A stretch of DNA of 64,000 nt from Myxococcales bacterium (lineage in GTDB: Bacteria; Myxococcota_A; Polyangia; Haliangiales; Haliangiaceae): positions 100,072-164,071 of the forward strand of contig JADJJK010000017.1 of NCBI GenBank assembly GCA_016706545.1, read 5' to 3'. A program made the position numbers and the translations under genes. This document shows, one piece after another, positions 29,166 through 39,698 of the stretch. The number at the start of each line of letters is the position of its first letter. Within the stretch, counting starts at the first letter, position 1. The notes under the pieces are model-generated. The model was given only the letters and a program-made list of their open reading frames with translations, searched no databases and was not told the DNA's origin.

Positions 29166-30131
29166 TCAGAACGCGCCGGCCAGGGTCATCCCGCCGCTGG
29201 CAGGCAGCAGCGCCAGGCCGTGGCGGCGCCGGAAGTCGTCGAGCAGGCGCGGCAGCAAGTAGCCGGCGGCGATGCCAAAGGCGCTGCCCAGCGCGACGTC
29301 GGTCGCGTAGTGCTCGTCAGCGGCGACGCGCAGGAAGGCGGTGGTGCCAGCGAGGCCATAGCCGAGCGCCCACACCATGGGCTCGAGGCGCGATCCGCGG
29401 CGGCGCGCCACCATCCCTGCCGAGGTGGCCAGCGCGAACGTCAGCGCGCTGTGGCCAGAGAAGAACGAGACGTTGTCATCGTTGCCGGGCTGCCCCGGCT
29501 CCTGCGCGAAGCGCACCCGGGGGCGCTGTCTGCCCACCGAGAACTTCACGGCCTGCACCAGGAGCTGGCTGTAGGCCACCGCCTCGGCGACCGGCAAGGT
29601 GTCGTCGAGGATCCGGCCGAACGTCGACTCGCCGCTGGCGGTGTTGGACGCGGCCCAGATCACCGTGATGCCGACGCCGACGATGGGCGCCGCGACGTAG
29701 CCGGTGAGGTTCGACAGCGTGTCAGCCTGCGCGCGGTCGTTCCACACCAGCGAGTCGCGGATCGACTCGTCGATCCCCGGCGGGCGGCACCACCGGCAGG
29801 CGTCGGCGGTGAGCGCGTCCTTGAGCACGGTCTCGGAGGCGAGGTACGCGAGCCCCGCCGCGGACACCGCGGCCAGGCGCCACGCGCGCCGGTGCCCCGC
29901 CTGCCCCTGGTACCAGCGCGCGGCCTTGGCCTCGGCGTGCGGCGGACTTGTCGCCTCGGTCTGCCGCGGCGGGGTCGCCGGGGTCGCCGCGCTCGCCGGG
30001 GTCGCCGCGCTCGCCGGGCTCGCGGGGCTCGCCTCGCTCGCGGGGCTCACCTCCTGGGCGCGCGCGGCAGGCGGCGCCAGAGCGCTCCAGGCAGTCACCG
30101 CGAGCGCGGTCATCGACAGAGAGTGACGCAT
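29166..30131 (-). CDS. PAP2-family phosphatase
   Basis: About 321 residues from the ATG at 30131 (MRHSLSMTALAVTAWSALAP), which gives a clean signal peptide ending AARAQ; the frame is open 25 codons further. After a Ser-Pro-Ala repeat linker come membrane helices and the three PAP2 motifs: KFSVGRQRPR, SFFSGHS and RVAADEHYATDVALG, containing the catalytic His pair and the Arg. It should dephosphorylate a lipid such as undecaprenyl diphosphate or phosphatidate in the periplasm. It is on the same strand as the lyase and 88 bp upstream of it, so joint transcription is possible. Confidence 0.88.
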   Translation of the reverse strand: MRHSLSMTALAVTAWSALAPPAARAQEVSPASEASPASPASAATPASAATPATPPRQTEATSPPHAEAKAARWYQGQAGHRRAWRLAAVSAAGLAYLASETVLKDALTADACRWCRPPGIDESIRDSLVWNDRAQADTLSNLTGYVAAPIVGVGITVIWAASNTASGESTFGRILDDTLPVAEAVAYSQLLVQAVKFSVGRQRPRVRFAQEPGQPGNDDNVSFFSGHSALTFALATSAGMVARRRGSRLEPMVWALGYGLAGTTAFLRVAADEHYATDVALGSAFGIAAGYLLPRLLDDFRRRHGLALLPASGGMTLAGAF

Positions 30132-30270
30132 CCGTCCATGGTGCCAGCGGCGGAGGCTCCGCGACATGCGCGGCGCCGGCAAAGTTCGCCCGCGCCAGCG
30201 CGGCATCCCGCGAGTGGAGGCTCCTCGAGCGGGCGCGTCACGGCTCGCGCCGCGAGCGCCTGGGCTCGCG

Positions 30271-31026
30271 CTATGCGGTGCGGCCCAGCGCGTGGCCCAG
30301 GTGCTTCTGCAGCTCGCGGCTCACCTCGGCGAGTCTCACCGGGCTGCCAAGCTCGTGCTGCAGCGAGGTCATGACCTCGCTGCGGAAGCCGCACGGGTTG
30401 ATGCGCCCGAAGTACGAGAGGTCCGTGTTCACGTTGAGCGCCAGGCCATGAAAGGTGACCCAGCGCCGGCAGGCGATGCCCATGGAGCACAGCTTGCGGC
30501 GGACGGGGCCCGCCGCGGCGGCGCCGGGCACGCCGCTGGTCCACACGCCGGTCTTGCCGGGCTCTCGGTCCGCTGGCAGGCCAAACGCCAGGCAGGTCTG
30601 GATCACCGCCTCCTCCAGGTTGCGCAGGAACCGATGCAGGTCCCGCTCATCTTCCCGCAAGAGCACGATGGGATAGGCCACGAGCTGCCCTGGACCGTGA
30701 TAGGTGACGTCGCCGCCTCGCTCCACCGCGACCACCTCGACGTCGTCGGCGGTGAGCACGTTGTCCACCGCCTTCTGGCTGCGGCCCAGCGTGATGACGT
30801 GCGGGTGCTGCACCAGCAACAAGGTGTCTTGTGCGCCTGGCGCGTCCTGCGCGTCCTGCGCGCCCTGCTCGTCGCCCTGCGCGCCTGGCGCGCTGGCGTC
30901 GTACACCTGCTGCCGCGCCGCCACCAGCGCGAGCTGCTGCTGCCACACCTCGCGGTATCCGAGCGTGCCCAGCTCGATCACCCGCCAGGGGCGGGGTGAG
31001 GTCGGGGGCTGCGAGCTGGCGGGCAT
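30271..31026 (-). CDS. lipB: Lipoyl(octanoyl) transferase LipB
   Basis: About 251 residues from the ATG at 31026; the frame is open into lpd but this start avoids a long overlap. Family blocks: VQHPHVITLGRS, ERGGDVTYHGPGQLVAYPI, the Lys in RRKLCSMG and the catalytic Cys in INPCGF after FHGLALNVNTDLS. It transfers octanoate from acyl carrier protein to lipoyl domains of 2-oxoacid dehydrogenases. An Asp/Gln/Ala-rich repeat insertion (AQDAQDAPGAQD, encoded at about 30836-30890) lengthens the loop before the HPHVITLG strand. It lies directly downstream of lpd, which uses the same cofactor. Confidence 0.95.
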   Translation of the reverse strand: MPASSQPPTSPRPWRVIELGTLGYREVWQQQLALVAARQQVYDASAPGAQGDEQGAQDAQDAPGAQDTLLLVQHPHVITLGRSQKAVDNVLTADDVEVVAVERGGDVTYHGPGQLVAYPIVLLREDERDLHRFLRNLEEAVIQTCLAFGLPADREPGKTGVWTSGVPGAAAAGPVRRKLCSMGIACRRWVTFHGLALNVNTDLSYFGRINPCGFRSEVMTSLQHELGSPVRLAEVSRELQKHLGHALGRTA

Positions 31027-31060
31027 GCGCGGATCCAGGGCGGGCCGGGATCGTCCTTGC

Positions 31061-32491
<1,431 letters not shown>

Positions 32492-32609
32492 GGATCCTCC
32501 GTAGCTTGGTTCGGAGGTACCGTGAGGCCCTGGGCCTGTCAAGGCGAGGCGGTAGACGACGCGCGCCGACGGCGCTGGGCGCGCCCCGACCTCGTGGTAT
32601 GCACGTCGG

Positions 32610-32855
32610 ATGGCCCTGCTGCTTCGCAACCACGCCTCCCGACACTACGCCATCGCGACCGGCGCCCTGTTCGTCATGGGCGCGGTCGCCATCGCGGTGC
32701 TGTCGATCATCGCGCCACGCAGCGGGCTGTCTCGGCTGATCGGGCTCGCGCTGGCGGGGCTCCTCGGCGCGCGCGGCTTGATGCGGATCCGGCAGGCCCG
32801 CAGCCTGGCCGCGGCGAGCGCCGACGCCGACGAGCCGACCCGGCGCCACGGCTGA
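32610..32855 (+). CDS. Small membrane protein, 81 residues
   Basis: ATG at 32610, divergent from lpd. Two hydrophobic segments (TGALFVMGAVAIAVLSIIA and LIGLALAGLLGARGLM), then a basic and acidic tail. The family is unknown. Hydrophobic periodicity and codon use support a real small gene. Confidence 0.55.
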   Translation: MALLLRNHASRHYAIATGALFVMGAVAIAVLSIIAPRSGLSRLIGLALAGLLGARGLMRIRQARSLAAASADADEPTRRHG

Positions 32856-33151
32856 GCCAGGCCGGCTCGAGCAGCCTCTGCGGATGATGGCGTCGTGCAG
32901 CGACTGTCACGTGCCTGTCTGGAATCTCGACCACTGCGCTGAATGCAGCCTGGCTGTAAAGCACCAGTGTGAATCAGGAGCCTCCCTGCAAATACATCCG
33001 CCAGTTGGGATTGGAATACAGATTCGCTTGCAGGCAATTGGCGGAGGTTGCCTTGATGTGAGTCAGCATGGGCGGCTGTGTTCGTCGATGCCGGCGGCTT
33101 TTCTCAGGACCCGATCCGCCACCTTGGCGAGCTTTGCGATACAAGCGAGGC
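32856..33151. other. Intergenic region with interleaved inverted repeats before tetR
   Basis: Nearly 300 bp, less GC-rich than the flanks. It contains the structured block at 32981-33047 and presumably the promoter of the TetR gene. No reading frame of note. Confidence 0.5.
32981..33047 (+). promoter_or_regulatory. Interleaved inverted repeats, possible operator or pseudoknot RNA
   Basis: Three complementary pairs are seen: cctcc (32981) with ggagg (33043), ctgcaa (32986) with ttgcag (33028), and ccgccagttg (32998) with caattggcgg (33035; one mismatch). The second and third pairs interleave (B-C-B'-C'), so they cannot all form one simple hairpin. It lies ~105 bp before the TetR start. Confidence 0.4.
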
Positions 33152-33823
33152 GTGAATCGGACGCGCCGAGAGGATTGGCTGGAGCAGGGTTTTGAGGTGC
33201 TTCGTGACGGGGGAGAAGCCGCGTTGACAATTGATCGTCTGTGCAAGGACCTGCAGCGGACCAAGGGCGCCTTCTATCATCACTTCGCGGACGTCACCGT
33301 CTACAGCGACGCGCTGCTGGCCGCGTGGGAGGCTCGCAACACCTCGCTGGCCGCGCTGCGCGGCGAGGTCCATGGCAACCGGCAAGCCGCCCGCGGCGTC
33401 ATCGAAGCAGCGGTGCGCGGGTTCGATGTACCGCTCGAGCGCTCGTTTCGCGCGTGGGGGCTGCGCGACCCTCGCGTCCACGCCTTCGTGGCTCGCATCG
33501 ACGAGCGCCGGATCGCGTTTCTCTCCACCCGGTACGCCGCCACCGTGCCGGTGGCCACCCGGCGCAAGCTGGCGCGGCTGGAGTACGCGGTGTTCGTCGG
33601 CGTGCAGCAGCTCTATCCGGAGATCTCCGCGCCGGTCGCGCGCGACCTGGAGCGCACGCTGGCGGCCGCGCTGGTGGCGGTGGTGGAGCCGCCCACGCTG
33701 TCGGCGGCGACGCATGCCGACAGCGGCCTGTCGCCGGCCACGCTGGCCCATCGCGCCGGGCGCCGCGCCGCGCCGGCCAAGAGCAGTCGGATCCGCGGCA
33801 AGGCCGGGTTCCTGCCCAGGTAG
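33152..33823 (+). CDS. TetR-family transcriptional regulator
   Basis: About 223 residues from the GTG at 33152. The N-terminal DNA-binding domain is clear: TRREDWLEQGFEVLRDGG, then ALTIDRLCKDLQRTKGAFYHHF, the TetR helix-turn-helix with the diagnostic Y-H-H-F. The C-terminal ligand/dimer domain is helical. An unstructured basic tail ends SRIRGKAGFLPR. Its target is unknown; the inverted repeats upstream could be its own operator. It converges with ileS across a strong hairpin. Confidence 0.88.
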   Translation: MNRTRREDWLEQGFEVLRDGGEAALTIDRLCKDLQRTKGAFYHHFADVTVYSDALLAAWEARNTSLAALRGEVHGNRQAARGVIEAAVRGFDVPLERSFRAWGLRDPRVHAFVARIDERRIAFLSTRYAATVPVATRRKLARLEYAVFVGVQQLYPEISAPVARDLERTLAAALVAVVEPPTLSAATHADSGLSPATLAHRAGRRAAPAKSSRIRGKAGFLPR

Positions 33824-33824
33824 C

Positions 33825-33854
33825 GACCGCGCGGCCCACGTCGGGCCCGCGGTC
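33825..33854. terminator. GC-rich hairpin between convergent tetR and ileS
   Basis: gaccgcg / cgcggtc and ggccc / gggcc pair into a 12-bp stem with one bulged C on each side and a 5-nt loop, placed exactly between the two convergent stops. No T-tract follows, so it may be a bidirectional or rho-assisted 3' end. Confidence 0.5.
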
Positions 33855-33866
33855 CTGCGACTCTCA

Positions 33867-36800
33867 TCATCCGCCGCGATGAACCTCGACGGCGATGGTG
33901 ACGATCTCCCCATCGAGATCGAAGCGCTCGCTGTGCTGACCGCTCCAGGGGCTGTCGCCCTCGGTCAGGGTCACCTCGTGCGCCTGGGTCTCGCGCGCGA
34001 TCCAGTCTCGGTGGGCCTCGGCCGCGGCCAGGTAGTCGCCGGAGCAGGCGAGCTGCAGCTTGATCCGATCGCTGAGCGCCAGCCGCGCGGCCTTGCGGGT
34101 CGCCTGCACCTTGCGGATGAGCTCACGGGCCACCGACTCCATGATCTCGGCCGGGCCGTGGGTCGGATCAAAGAGCACCGCGACCTTGCGCCCCACGCCG
34201 ACCAGCTCGGCTTGCTTGGCGTCCCGCGGCGCGCGCACCAGCTCCACGTCGCCGGCCCCGAGCGTGTGGCCCAGCACGGTCAGCGGCTCGCCGCGTTCCA
34301 GCGGCTCCAGGTCGGCGCCGGCCAGCGCGGCCACCGCCGCCGCCACCGACTTCATCTGTGGACCCAGCCGGGACCCCAGCGCCTTGAAGTTGGCCTTGGC
34401 GCTGATCTTGAGCAGGCCCGCTTCATCCGAGGACATCCGGACCTCTCGGAAGTTGAGCTCGTCGCGCAGGTAGGGCTCGAACAGCCGCAGCGCCGCCAGA
34501 AGCGCTGGGTCGCGATGCACGATGGTCATCGCGGCCAGCGGGATCTTGGCGCGCAGGCGCGTGCGCTCACGGAAGTTGCGCGCGAGCTCGACCACCTCAT
34601 CCATCACCGCCACGGCCGCCTCGAGCTCGGGCTGGATGAGCCCGGCGGTCGCCTCTGGAAACGACTCCAGGTGGACGCTCTCACAGCGCGCGGACGCCGG
34701 CAGCGCGGCGGTCAGGTTCTGGTACGTCACCTCCGCCAGAAACGGCGCGAACGGCGCCATGACCTTGGCCAGCGTCAAGAGCACGCGATACAGCGTGGCG
34801 TAGGCGGCGGCCTTCTCGGCCGGCATGCCCTCTTGCCAGAAGTGGGCGCGCCCAAAGCGGATATAGGTGTTGGTCAGATCCTCGATGAAGCGCAGGAGGT
34901 GCGGGACCACGCCGTTTAGGTTGTACGCCTCCATCTCGCGCTGCGTGTTGTCGATGAGGCTGTGCAGGCGGGACAGCAGCCAGCGGTCGAGCACGTTGGG
35001 GTTGTCCGCCTGCTCCGGCGGCGCGGCGGCGGCGTCCTCCACCGAGGGGCGCCAGTTGTCCACGTTGGCGTAGCTGACGAAGAACGAGTATGCGTTCCAC
35101 CAGCGCAAGAGGATGCGCCGCGTGATCTCCTTGACGCCGGCCTCGCTGAAGCGCAGCTCCTGGGCTCGCACCACCGGGGAGTCGATGAGGTAGAGCCGCA
35201 GCGCGTCCGCCCCGTGCCGCTCCAGGAGCTCCATCGGGTCTGGGTAGTTGCGCAGCCGCTTGGACATCTTCTTGCCGTCCTCGGCAAGGATGAGCCCGTT
35301 GACCACCACGTTCTTGAACGGCGCCTGATCGAAGAGCGCGGTGCCCAGCACCATCAGGGTGTAGAACCAGCCGCGGGTCTGATCGAGTCCTTCCGCGATG
35401 AACTCGGCGGGGAACGTGTCGCTCAGATCCGGGTGGTCCTCGGGCCAGCCGACCTGCGCGTATGGCATGGCGCCGCTCTCGAACCAGCAGTCCAGCACCG
35501 GCTCGATGCGACGCAGCGGCGAGCCGCCGGTGGGCGAGGGGATCTCGATCGCGTCGACGAACTCGATGTGCAGGTCCGGGACCTCCTGGCCCGACAGGCG
35601 CTCGAGCTCCGCCCTGGAGCCCACGCACACGGTCTCGCCCTCGGCGTTGCGCCAGACCGGCAGCGGCGTGCCCCAGAACCGGTTGCGCGAGATCGCCCAA
35701 TCCCGGGCGTTGGCGAGCCAGTTGCCGAACCGACCGTCGCGCAGGTGCTCAGGCACCCAGCGGGTGGTGGCGTTCTGGGCGAGCAGGCGCTCCTTCAACT
35801 TCTCCACCGAGACAAACCAGCTCGACACCGCGCGGTAGATGAGCGGCGTGTCGGTGCGCCAGCAGAACGGATAGCTGTGGACCAGGGTGTCGTGACGGTA
35901 GAGCTGCCCCGCCTGCTTGAGCCGCGCGATGATGTCCTTGTCCGCGTCCTTGACCTTCTTGCCGGCGAACTCGCCGACCTCGGCGGTGAACACGCCGTCG
36001 TCGTCCACCGGGTTGACGATCGCGATGCCCTCGCGCTGGCAGGCGTAGTAGTCGTCCTCGCCGTAGGCCGGGGCGATGTGGACCACGCCGGTGCCGCTCT
36101 CGGTGGTGACGTGATCCGAGTGGATGACCCGGAACGCCCCTTCGCTGGCGCGCTCGGCGAAGAACGGAAAGAGCGGCTGATAGCGCCGGCCGAGCAGCGC
36201 CGCGCCGGTGGTGTGCTCCTCGATGTCCGCGGTGGCCTTGTCCACGTAGGCCTCGAGCCTGGCCTCGGCGACGTAGTAGCTCTTGCCGTGCGCATCTCGG
36301 AACCGGACGTAGGGCGTGTCGCGATGCACGGCCAGCGCCAGGTTGGACGGCAAGGTCCAAGGGGTGGTCGTCCACGCGAGGATCGCGGTGTCCTTCGCGT
36401 CCAGCAGCGAGAACGCCACCGTGACCGCTGGATCTTGTACATCCTTGTAGTTGAGGCCGGCCTCGAAGTTCGACAGCACCGTGGAGATGCCGGTGGAGTA
36501 AGGGACGACCTTGTAGCCCTCGTAGATGAGCCCATCATCCCAGAGCCGGCGGAACACCGCCCACACGCTCTGCATGAACGACACGTTCATCGTGAAGTAG
36601 GCGTTCTCCATGTCGACCCAGCGGCCGACCCGGCGAACCGTGTGCTTCCACTCGCTGGCGTAGCGCGAGACGATGGACCGGCAGGCCGCGTTGTAGCGGG
36701 CGACGCCGTAGGCGAGGATGTCCTTGCGGCTGGTGAGCCCGAGCGTCTGGTTGATCTCGTTCTCCACCGGCAGGCCGTGGCAGTCCCAGCCAAAGCGGCG

Positions 36801-37061
36801 CGGCACGCTGTAGCCCTTCATGGTCCAGTAGCGCGGCACGATGTCCTTGAGGACGCCGGCCAGGATGTGTCCGTAGTGCGGGAGGCCGGTCGCAAACGGC
36901 GGCCCGTCATAGAAGCGGTAGGGCTTGGCCCCCGCGCGACCCTGCACGGACTTCTCGAAAATGTGCCCGCGCTCCCAGAGCTCCAAGATCGCGTGCTCTT
37001 GCCGCGGCAGGTCAACGTCAGATCGAGTGGGAACAAACGGGGAGTCGGCGGGAAAATCCAC
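33867..37061 (-). CDS. ileS: Isoleucyl-tRNA synthetase
   Basis: 1064 residues, class Ia. The HIGH-type motif is GLPHYGHI, preceded by YDGPPFATG. The editing (CP1) domain includes TTPWTLPSNLALAV. The KMSKR loop is KMSKRLRNYPDP, then the anticodon domain (WNAYSFFVSYANV, DRWLLSRLHSL). Length and the NYPDP context match the eukaryote-like second type of bacterial IleS, which lacks the C-terminal zinc finger of the E. coli type. It attaches Ile to tRNA-Ile and proofreads Val. It is divergent from the first metalloprotease gene across 266 bp. Confidence 0.97.
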   Translation of the reverse strand: MDFPADSPFVPTRSDVDLPRQEHAILELWERGHIFEKSVQGRAGAKPYRFYDGPPFATGLPHYGHILAGVLKDIVPRYWTMKGYSVPRRFGWDCHGLPVENEINQTLGLTSRKDILAYGVARYNAACRSIVSRYASEWKHTVRRVGRWVDMENAYFTMNVSFMQSVWAVFRRLWDDGLIYEGYKVVPYSTGISTVLSNFEAGLNYKDVQDPAVTVAFSLLDAKDTAILAWTTTPWTLPSNLALAVHRDTPYVRFRDAHGKSYYVAEARLEAYVDKATADIEEHTTGAALLGRRYQPLFPFFAERASEGAFRVIHSDHVTTESGTGVVHIAPAYGEDDYYACQREGIAIVNPVDDDGVFTAEVGEFAGKKVKDADKDIIARLKQAGQLYRHDTLVHSYPFCWRTDTPLIYRAVSSWFVSVEKLKERLLAQNATTRWVPEHLRDGRFGNWLANARDWAISRNRFWGTPLPVWRNAEGETVCVGSRAELERLSGQEVPDLHIEFVDAIEIPSPTGGSPLRRIEPVLDCWFESGAMPYAQVGWPEDHPDLSDTFPAEFIAEGLDQTRGWFYTLMVLGTALFDQAPFKNVVVNGLILAEDGKKMSKRLRNYPDPMELLERHGADALRLYLIDSPVVRAQELRFSEAGVKEITRRILLRWWNAYSFFVSYANVDNWRPSVEDAAAAPPEQADNPNVLDRWLLSRLHSLIDNTQREMEAYNLNGVVPHLLRFIEDLTNTYIRFGRAHFWQEGMPAEKAAAYATLYRVLLTLAKVMAPFAPFLAEVTYQNLTAALPASARCESVHLESFPEATAGLIQPELEAAVAVMDEVVELARNFRERTRLRAKIPLAAMTIVHRDPALLAALRLFEPYLRDELNFREVRMSSDEAGLLKISAKANFKALGSRLGPQMKSVAAAVAALAGADLEPLERGEPLTVLGHTLGAGDVELVRAPRDAKQAELVGVGRKVAVLFDPTHGPAEIMESVARELIRKVQATRKAARLALSDRIKLQLACSGDYLAAAEAHRDWIARETQAHEVTLTEGDSPWSGQHSERFDLDGEIVTIAVEVHRGG

Positions 37062-37296
37062 GGCAGCACCCTAGCACTGGAAGGGTAGGCCGCGCGCCTA
37101 CGCGAGCGAGCGTAATGGTTCCGGGGCATTGAACGCACCAGGGAGAAGCTGAGGTTGGCAGATGACAGCTCCTGATGTGCCGCCTTCGCAGACGTGTCAG
37201 GGGTTGGTGAGGAGATTCTGGAAACCTCGAGCGGTGCCAGGGGCACAAGCTTCACACGTCACCGCTGTAATGGTGACAACGAGATTGAACACCCTC

Positions 37297-37308
37297 GTTT
37301 CTAGAAAC
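37297..37308 (+). promoter_or_regulatory. 12-bp palindrome in the leader of metalloprotease 1
   Basis: gtttctagaaac is perfectly palindromic and sits just ahead of the aggagg ribosome site of the first metalloprotease gene. It could be an operator; no factor can be named. Confidence 0.3.
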
Positions 37309-37327
37309 CGCCAGGAGGAGCTTGTCG

Positions 37328-38137
37328 ATGAAGAAGATCACGGTTGGTTGTCTTTTCGCGCTGGGCATGCTGGGTTGCAGCACCGAAGATCCGAACACCT
37401 TGAGTTACGAGGAGTTCCGCGATCAAGCGGCCTTTGATGCCGAGACCGGCACCTACACGGTCAACGGTGACGAGCTGGTCGAGAACGAAGCGGCGATGCA
37501 GGCGATGTATCAGCGCTTCCTCGCCTCGGTGGAGGCGGCGAAGACGGGGCTGCAGTCGATCGACCAGAGCCTCATCGTGAACCGCGTGGGCAGCGCGGAT
37601 GACAAGTGGGCCGCAGGGACCGCCGCGAACCTGACGTACTGCATCAGCAGCAGCAGCTTTGGCACGCGCTACAGCGCCATGGTGACCGCCATGAACAACG
37701 CCACCGCCGCCTGGGAAGCCGCGGGCCGCGTCAACTTCGTCCACGTCACCTCGGCGGATGGGAGCTGCAACAACCGCACGAGCGGCGTGGTCTTCAACAT
37801 CCGTCAGGTCAGCACCACGCAGTACCTGGCGCGCGCGTTCTTCCCGTCCACCTCGCGGCGCAGCCGCGAGATCCTGGTGTCCTCGTCCTCGTTCGGCAAC
37901 ATCGCGCCGTGGACCCTCACCGGCATCCTGCGTCACGAGCTGGGCCACACCATCGGCTTCCGCCACGAGCACACGCGGCCCGAGTCCGGCACGTGCTTCG
38001 AGGACAACAACTGGCGCGCGCTGACCGCGTACGACTCGTCGTCCGTGATGCACTACCCGCAGTGCAACGGCACCCAGAACGGCGACCTGGTGCTGACCTC
38101 GGCCGATCAGGCCGGCGCACGCGCGCTCTATCCCTAG
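37328..38137 (+). CDS. M57-type zinc metalloprotease lipoprotein (copy 1)
   Basis: 269 residues. ATG 37328 is chosen over TTG 37322 by the ccaggagg site. Signal with lipobox (LGMLGC, Cys17). A ~100-residue pro-like region (LSYEEFRDQAAFD, NGDELVENEAAM) precedes the catalytic domain with HELGHTIGFRHEH (H-E-x-x-H-x-x-G-x-x-H from residue ~203) and the Met-turn SSVMHYPQCNG, the pattern of M57 HEIGH peptidases and related metzincins. Expected to act outside the cell, perhaps in prey or protein degradation. Closely related to the next gene and followed by two strong hairpins. Confidence 0.88.
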   Translation: MKKITVGCLFALGMLGCSTEDPNTLSYEEFRDQAAFDAETGTYTVNGDELVENEAAMQAMYQRFLASVEAAKTGLQSIDQSLIVNRVGSADDKWAAGTAANLTYCISSSSFGTRYSAMVTAMNNATAAWEAAGRVNFVHVTSADGSCNNRTSGVVFNIRQVSTTQYLARAFFPSTSRRSREILVSSSSFGNIAPWTLTGILRHELGHTIGFRHEHTRPESGTCFEDNNWRALTAYDSSSVMHYPQCNGTQNGDLVLTSADQAGARALYP

Positions 38138-38662
38138 CACCTGACCCTCGCACCTGACGGCGGGCCATCTCCGCCGTCGAAGCCCCGGAGCCAGCTCGGC
38201 TGCCGGGGCTTTTGCTTTGGTGCCGTGTGCGGCGTTCGGTCGCGCGCCACGGCGCCACACCGGCTGCAGCGCTGGTGCGGCGCGCCATCTCGTGCCTGAC
38301 GCCGGCGTCAGGATCTCGCAGCCATGTCAGCAAGCTTGGGAAGAAGACCTACGTGGTGCCAGTTCTCCGCAGAACGCAGCACCAGTATTCCCATCGGGAA
38401 GCGCAATGGGTCCCACGATCGGAAGCCAATTCGTCGCGGGGCAAGCAGCTTCATGGCCACAAGAAGTGAAGGTGTCTGATTGTATTTCAAATCATCAAAT
38501 GAAGATGTTGTGTCGTTCTGTTCACCGGCAAAGATCTAATAAACAAATATTGTAAATTTGCAGTTGATACCTACATCCGAATCCTTGCAACGTCGCTTCG
38601 CCGCCGAGGTTCGTGCGGCGCGGGCGATGAACACGCCCCGCAAAACGCCAGGAGGAGACGAG
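38138..38662. other. Intergenic region between metalloproteases 1 and 2
   Basis: 525 bp. The first 80 bp are the two terminator hairpins. The part from ~38460 to 38570 is AT-rich (gattgtatttcaaatcatc, aaacaaatattgtaaatttg) and probably holds the promoter of copy 2, with its own aggagg site at the 3' end. No coding frame was recognised in between. Confidence 0.6.
38156..38218 (+). terminator. Tandem intrinsic terminator after metalloprotease 1
   Basis: Two successive hairpins: gacggcgg / ccgccgtc (38156-38178) and agccccgg / ccggggct (38181-38210), the second followed by tttgcttt. The second has an inner agcc / ggct pair in its loop. A clear rho-independent signal. Confidence 0.85.
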
Positions 38663-39478
38663 ATGAACAAGGTTTCGCTAGGTTGCTTGTTGCTGTTGGG
38701 CGCGATTGGCTGTGCGTCGGACTCCGACACTCTCAGCTACGATGACTTTCGCAAGCAGGCGCACTTCGATCAGGAGACCGGCACGTACATCGTCAACGGT
38801 GACGAGCTGGTCGAGAACGAAGCGGCGATGCGCGACATGTACGATCGCTACCTCGCCACCATGGGCAAGGTCAGCGACGCCGAGGCCGGCTTGTTCACGG
38901 CGGAGCAGGGGCTCATCGTCAACCGGGTAGGTACTGCAGACGACAAGTGGAGCGCCACCACCGCGGTGAACCTGAACTACTGCATCAACAAGGCGAGCTT
39001 TGGCACGCGCTACACGACGCTCGTGAACGCGATGAACAGCGCCGCCGCCGCCTGGGAGGCCACTGCGCGGGTGAACTTCATCCACCAGAGCACCAAGGAC
39101 ACGGCCTGCAGCACCACCACCGCCGGCACCGTGTTCAACATCCGCCTGGTCAGCGGCCAGCCGTACCTGGCGCGCGCGTTCTTCCCGAGCACCACGCGCT
39201 CTGGCCGTGAGATCCTGGTCGACTCGACGTCGTTCGGCGTCATCTCGCCGTGGACCCTCACCGGCATCCTGCGCCACGAGCTGGGCCACACCATCGGCTT
39301 CCGCCACGAGCACACTCGCCCGGAGTCGAGGACCTGCTTCGAGAACAACCTGTGGCGCGCCCTGACCACGTATGACTCTGCGTCGGTCATGCACTACCCG
39401 CAGTGCAATGGCACCCAGACTGGTGATCTCGTGCTGACCGCGCGTGACAAGTCGGGCGCTCGCCTGCTGTACCCGTGA
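38663..39478 (+). CDS. M57-type zinc metalloprotease lipoprotein (copy 2)
   Basis: 271 residues from the ATG at 38663 with the same ccaggagga ribosome site as copy 1. Signal/lipobox (LLGAIGC), propeptide-like segment with NGDELVENEAAM identical to copy 1, and catalytic HELGHTIGFRHEH plus SASVMHYPQCNG. The whole protein aligns along its length with copy 1, so this is a tandem duplication; divergence is greatest in the pro-region. Secreted/cell-surface protease by inference. It is followed by two hairpins, the second with a T-rich tail. Confidence 0.88.
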   Translation: MNKVSLGCLLLLGAIGCASDSDTLSYDDFRKQAHFDQETGTYIVNGDELVENEAAMRDMYDRYLATMGKVSDAEAGLFTAEQGLIVNRVGTADDKWSATTAVNLNYCINKASFGTRYTTLVNAMNSAAAAWEATARVNFIHQSTKDTACSTTTAGTVFNIRLVSGQPYLARAFFPSTTRSGREILVDSTSFGVISPWTLTGILRHELGHTIGFRHEHTRPESRTCFENNLWRALTTYDSASVMHYPQCNGTQTGDLVLTARDKSGARLLYP

Positions 39479-39497
39479 AGTCAGACGCCGCCTGAAG

Positions 39498-39585
39498 CGG
39501 AGCCGCGCGGCTCCGGTCACTGGGCGCTGGCGGACGTTGGCGAGGTGTTTCGACACCCCGCAGACGTCCGCCGGTTTCGTTTTCG
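39498..39585 (+). terminator. Terminator region after metalloprotease 2
   Basis: A hairpin cggagcc / ggctccg (39498-39515) is followed by a longer one: ggcggacgt (39529) pairs with acgtccgcc (39564), enclosing ggtgt-ttcg-acacc with a UUCG tetraloop. Then comes ggtttcgttttc, as in a rho-independent terminator. Confidence 0.75.
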
Positions 39586-39698
39586 GCGTCGCGGCCCTGT
39601 ACGTGGACCGCTCGTGACCGCTCGTGGCTGCTTGGCGGACCGCTTGCCGCACCCTGGACGGATGAACCGTCGCCGGATCCCTGGTAAGACTCGCGGCG

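Noticed and set aside
34962..37088. A 708-codon open frame opposite ileS
   Set aside because: Same cause: the sense strand encodes a complete isoleucyl-tRNA synthetase with HIGH and KMSKR motifs.
37141..37300. T-box leader of ileS
   Set aside because: No T-box sequence or stem I elements were seen on the minus strand upstream of ileS.
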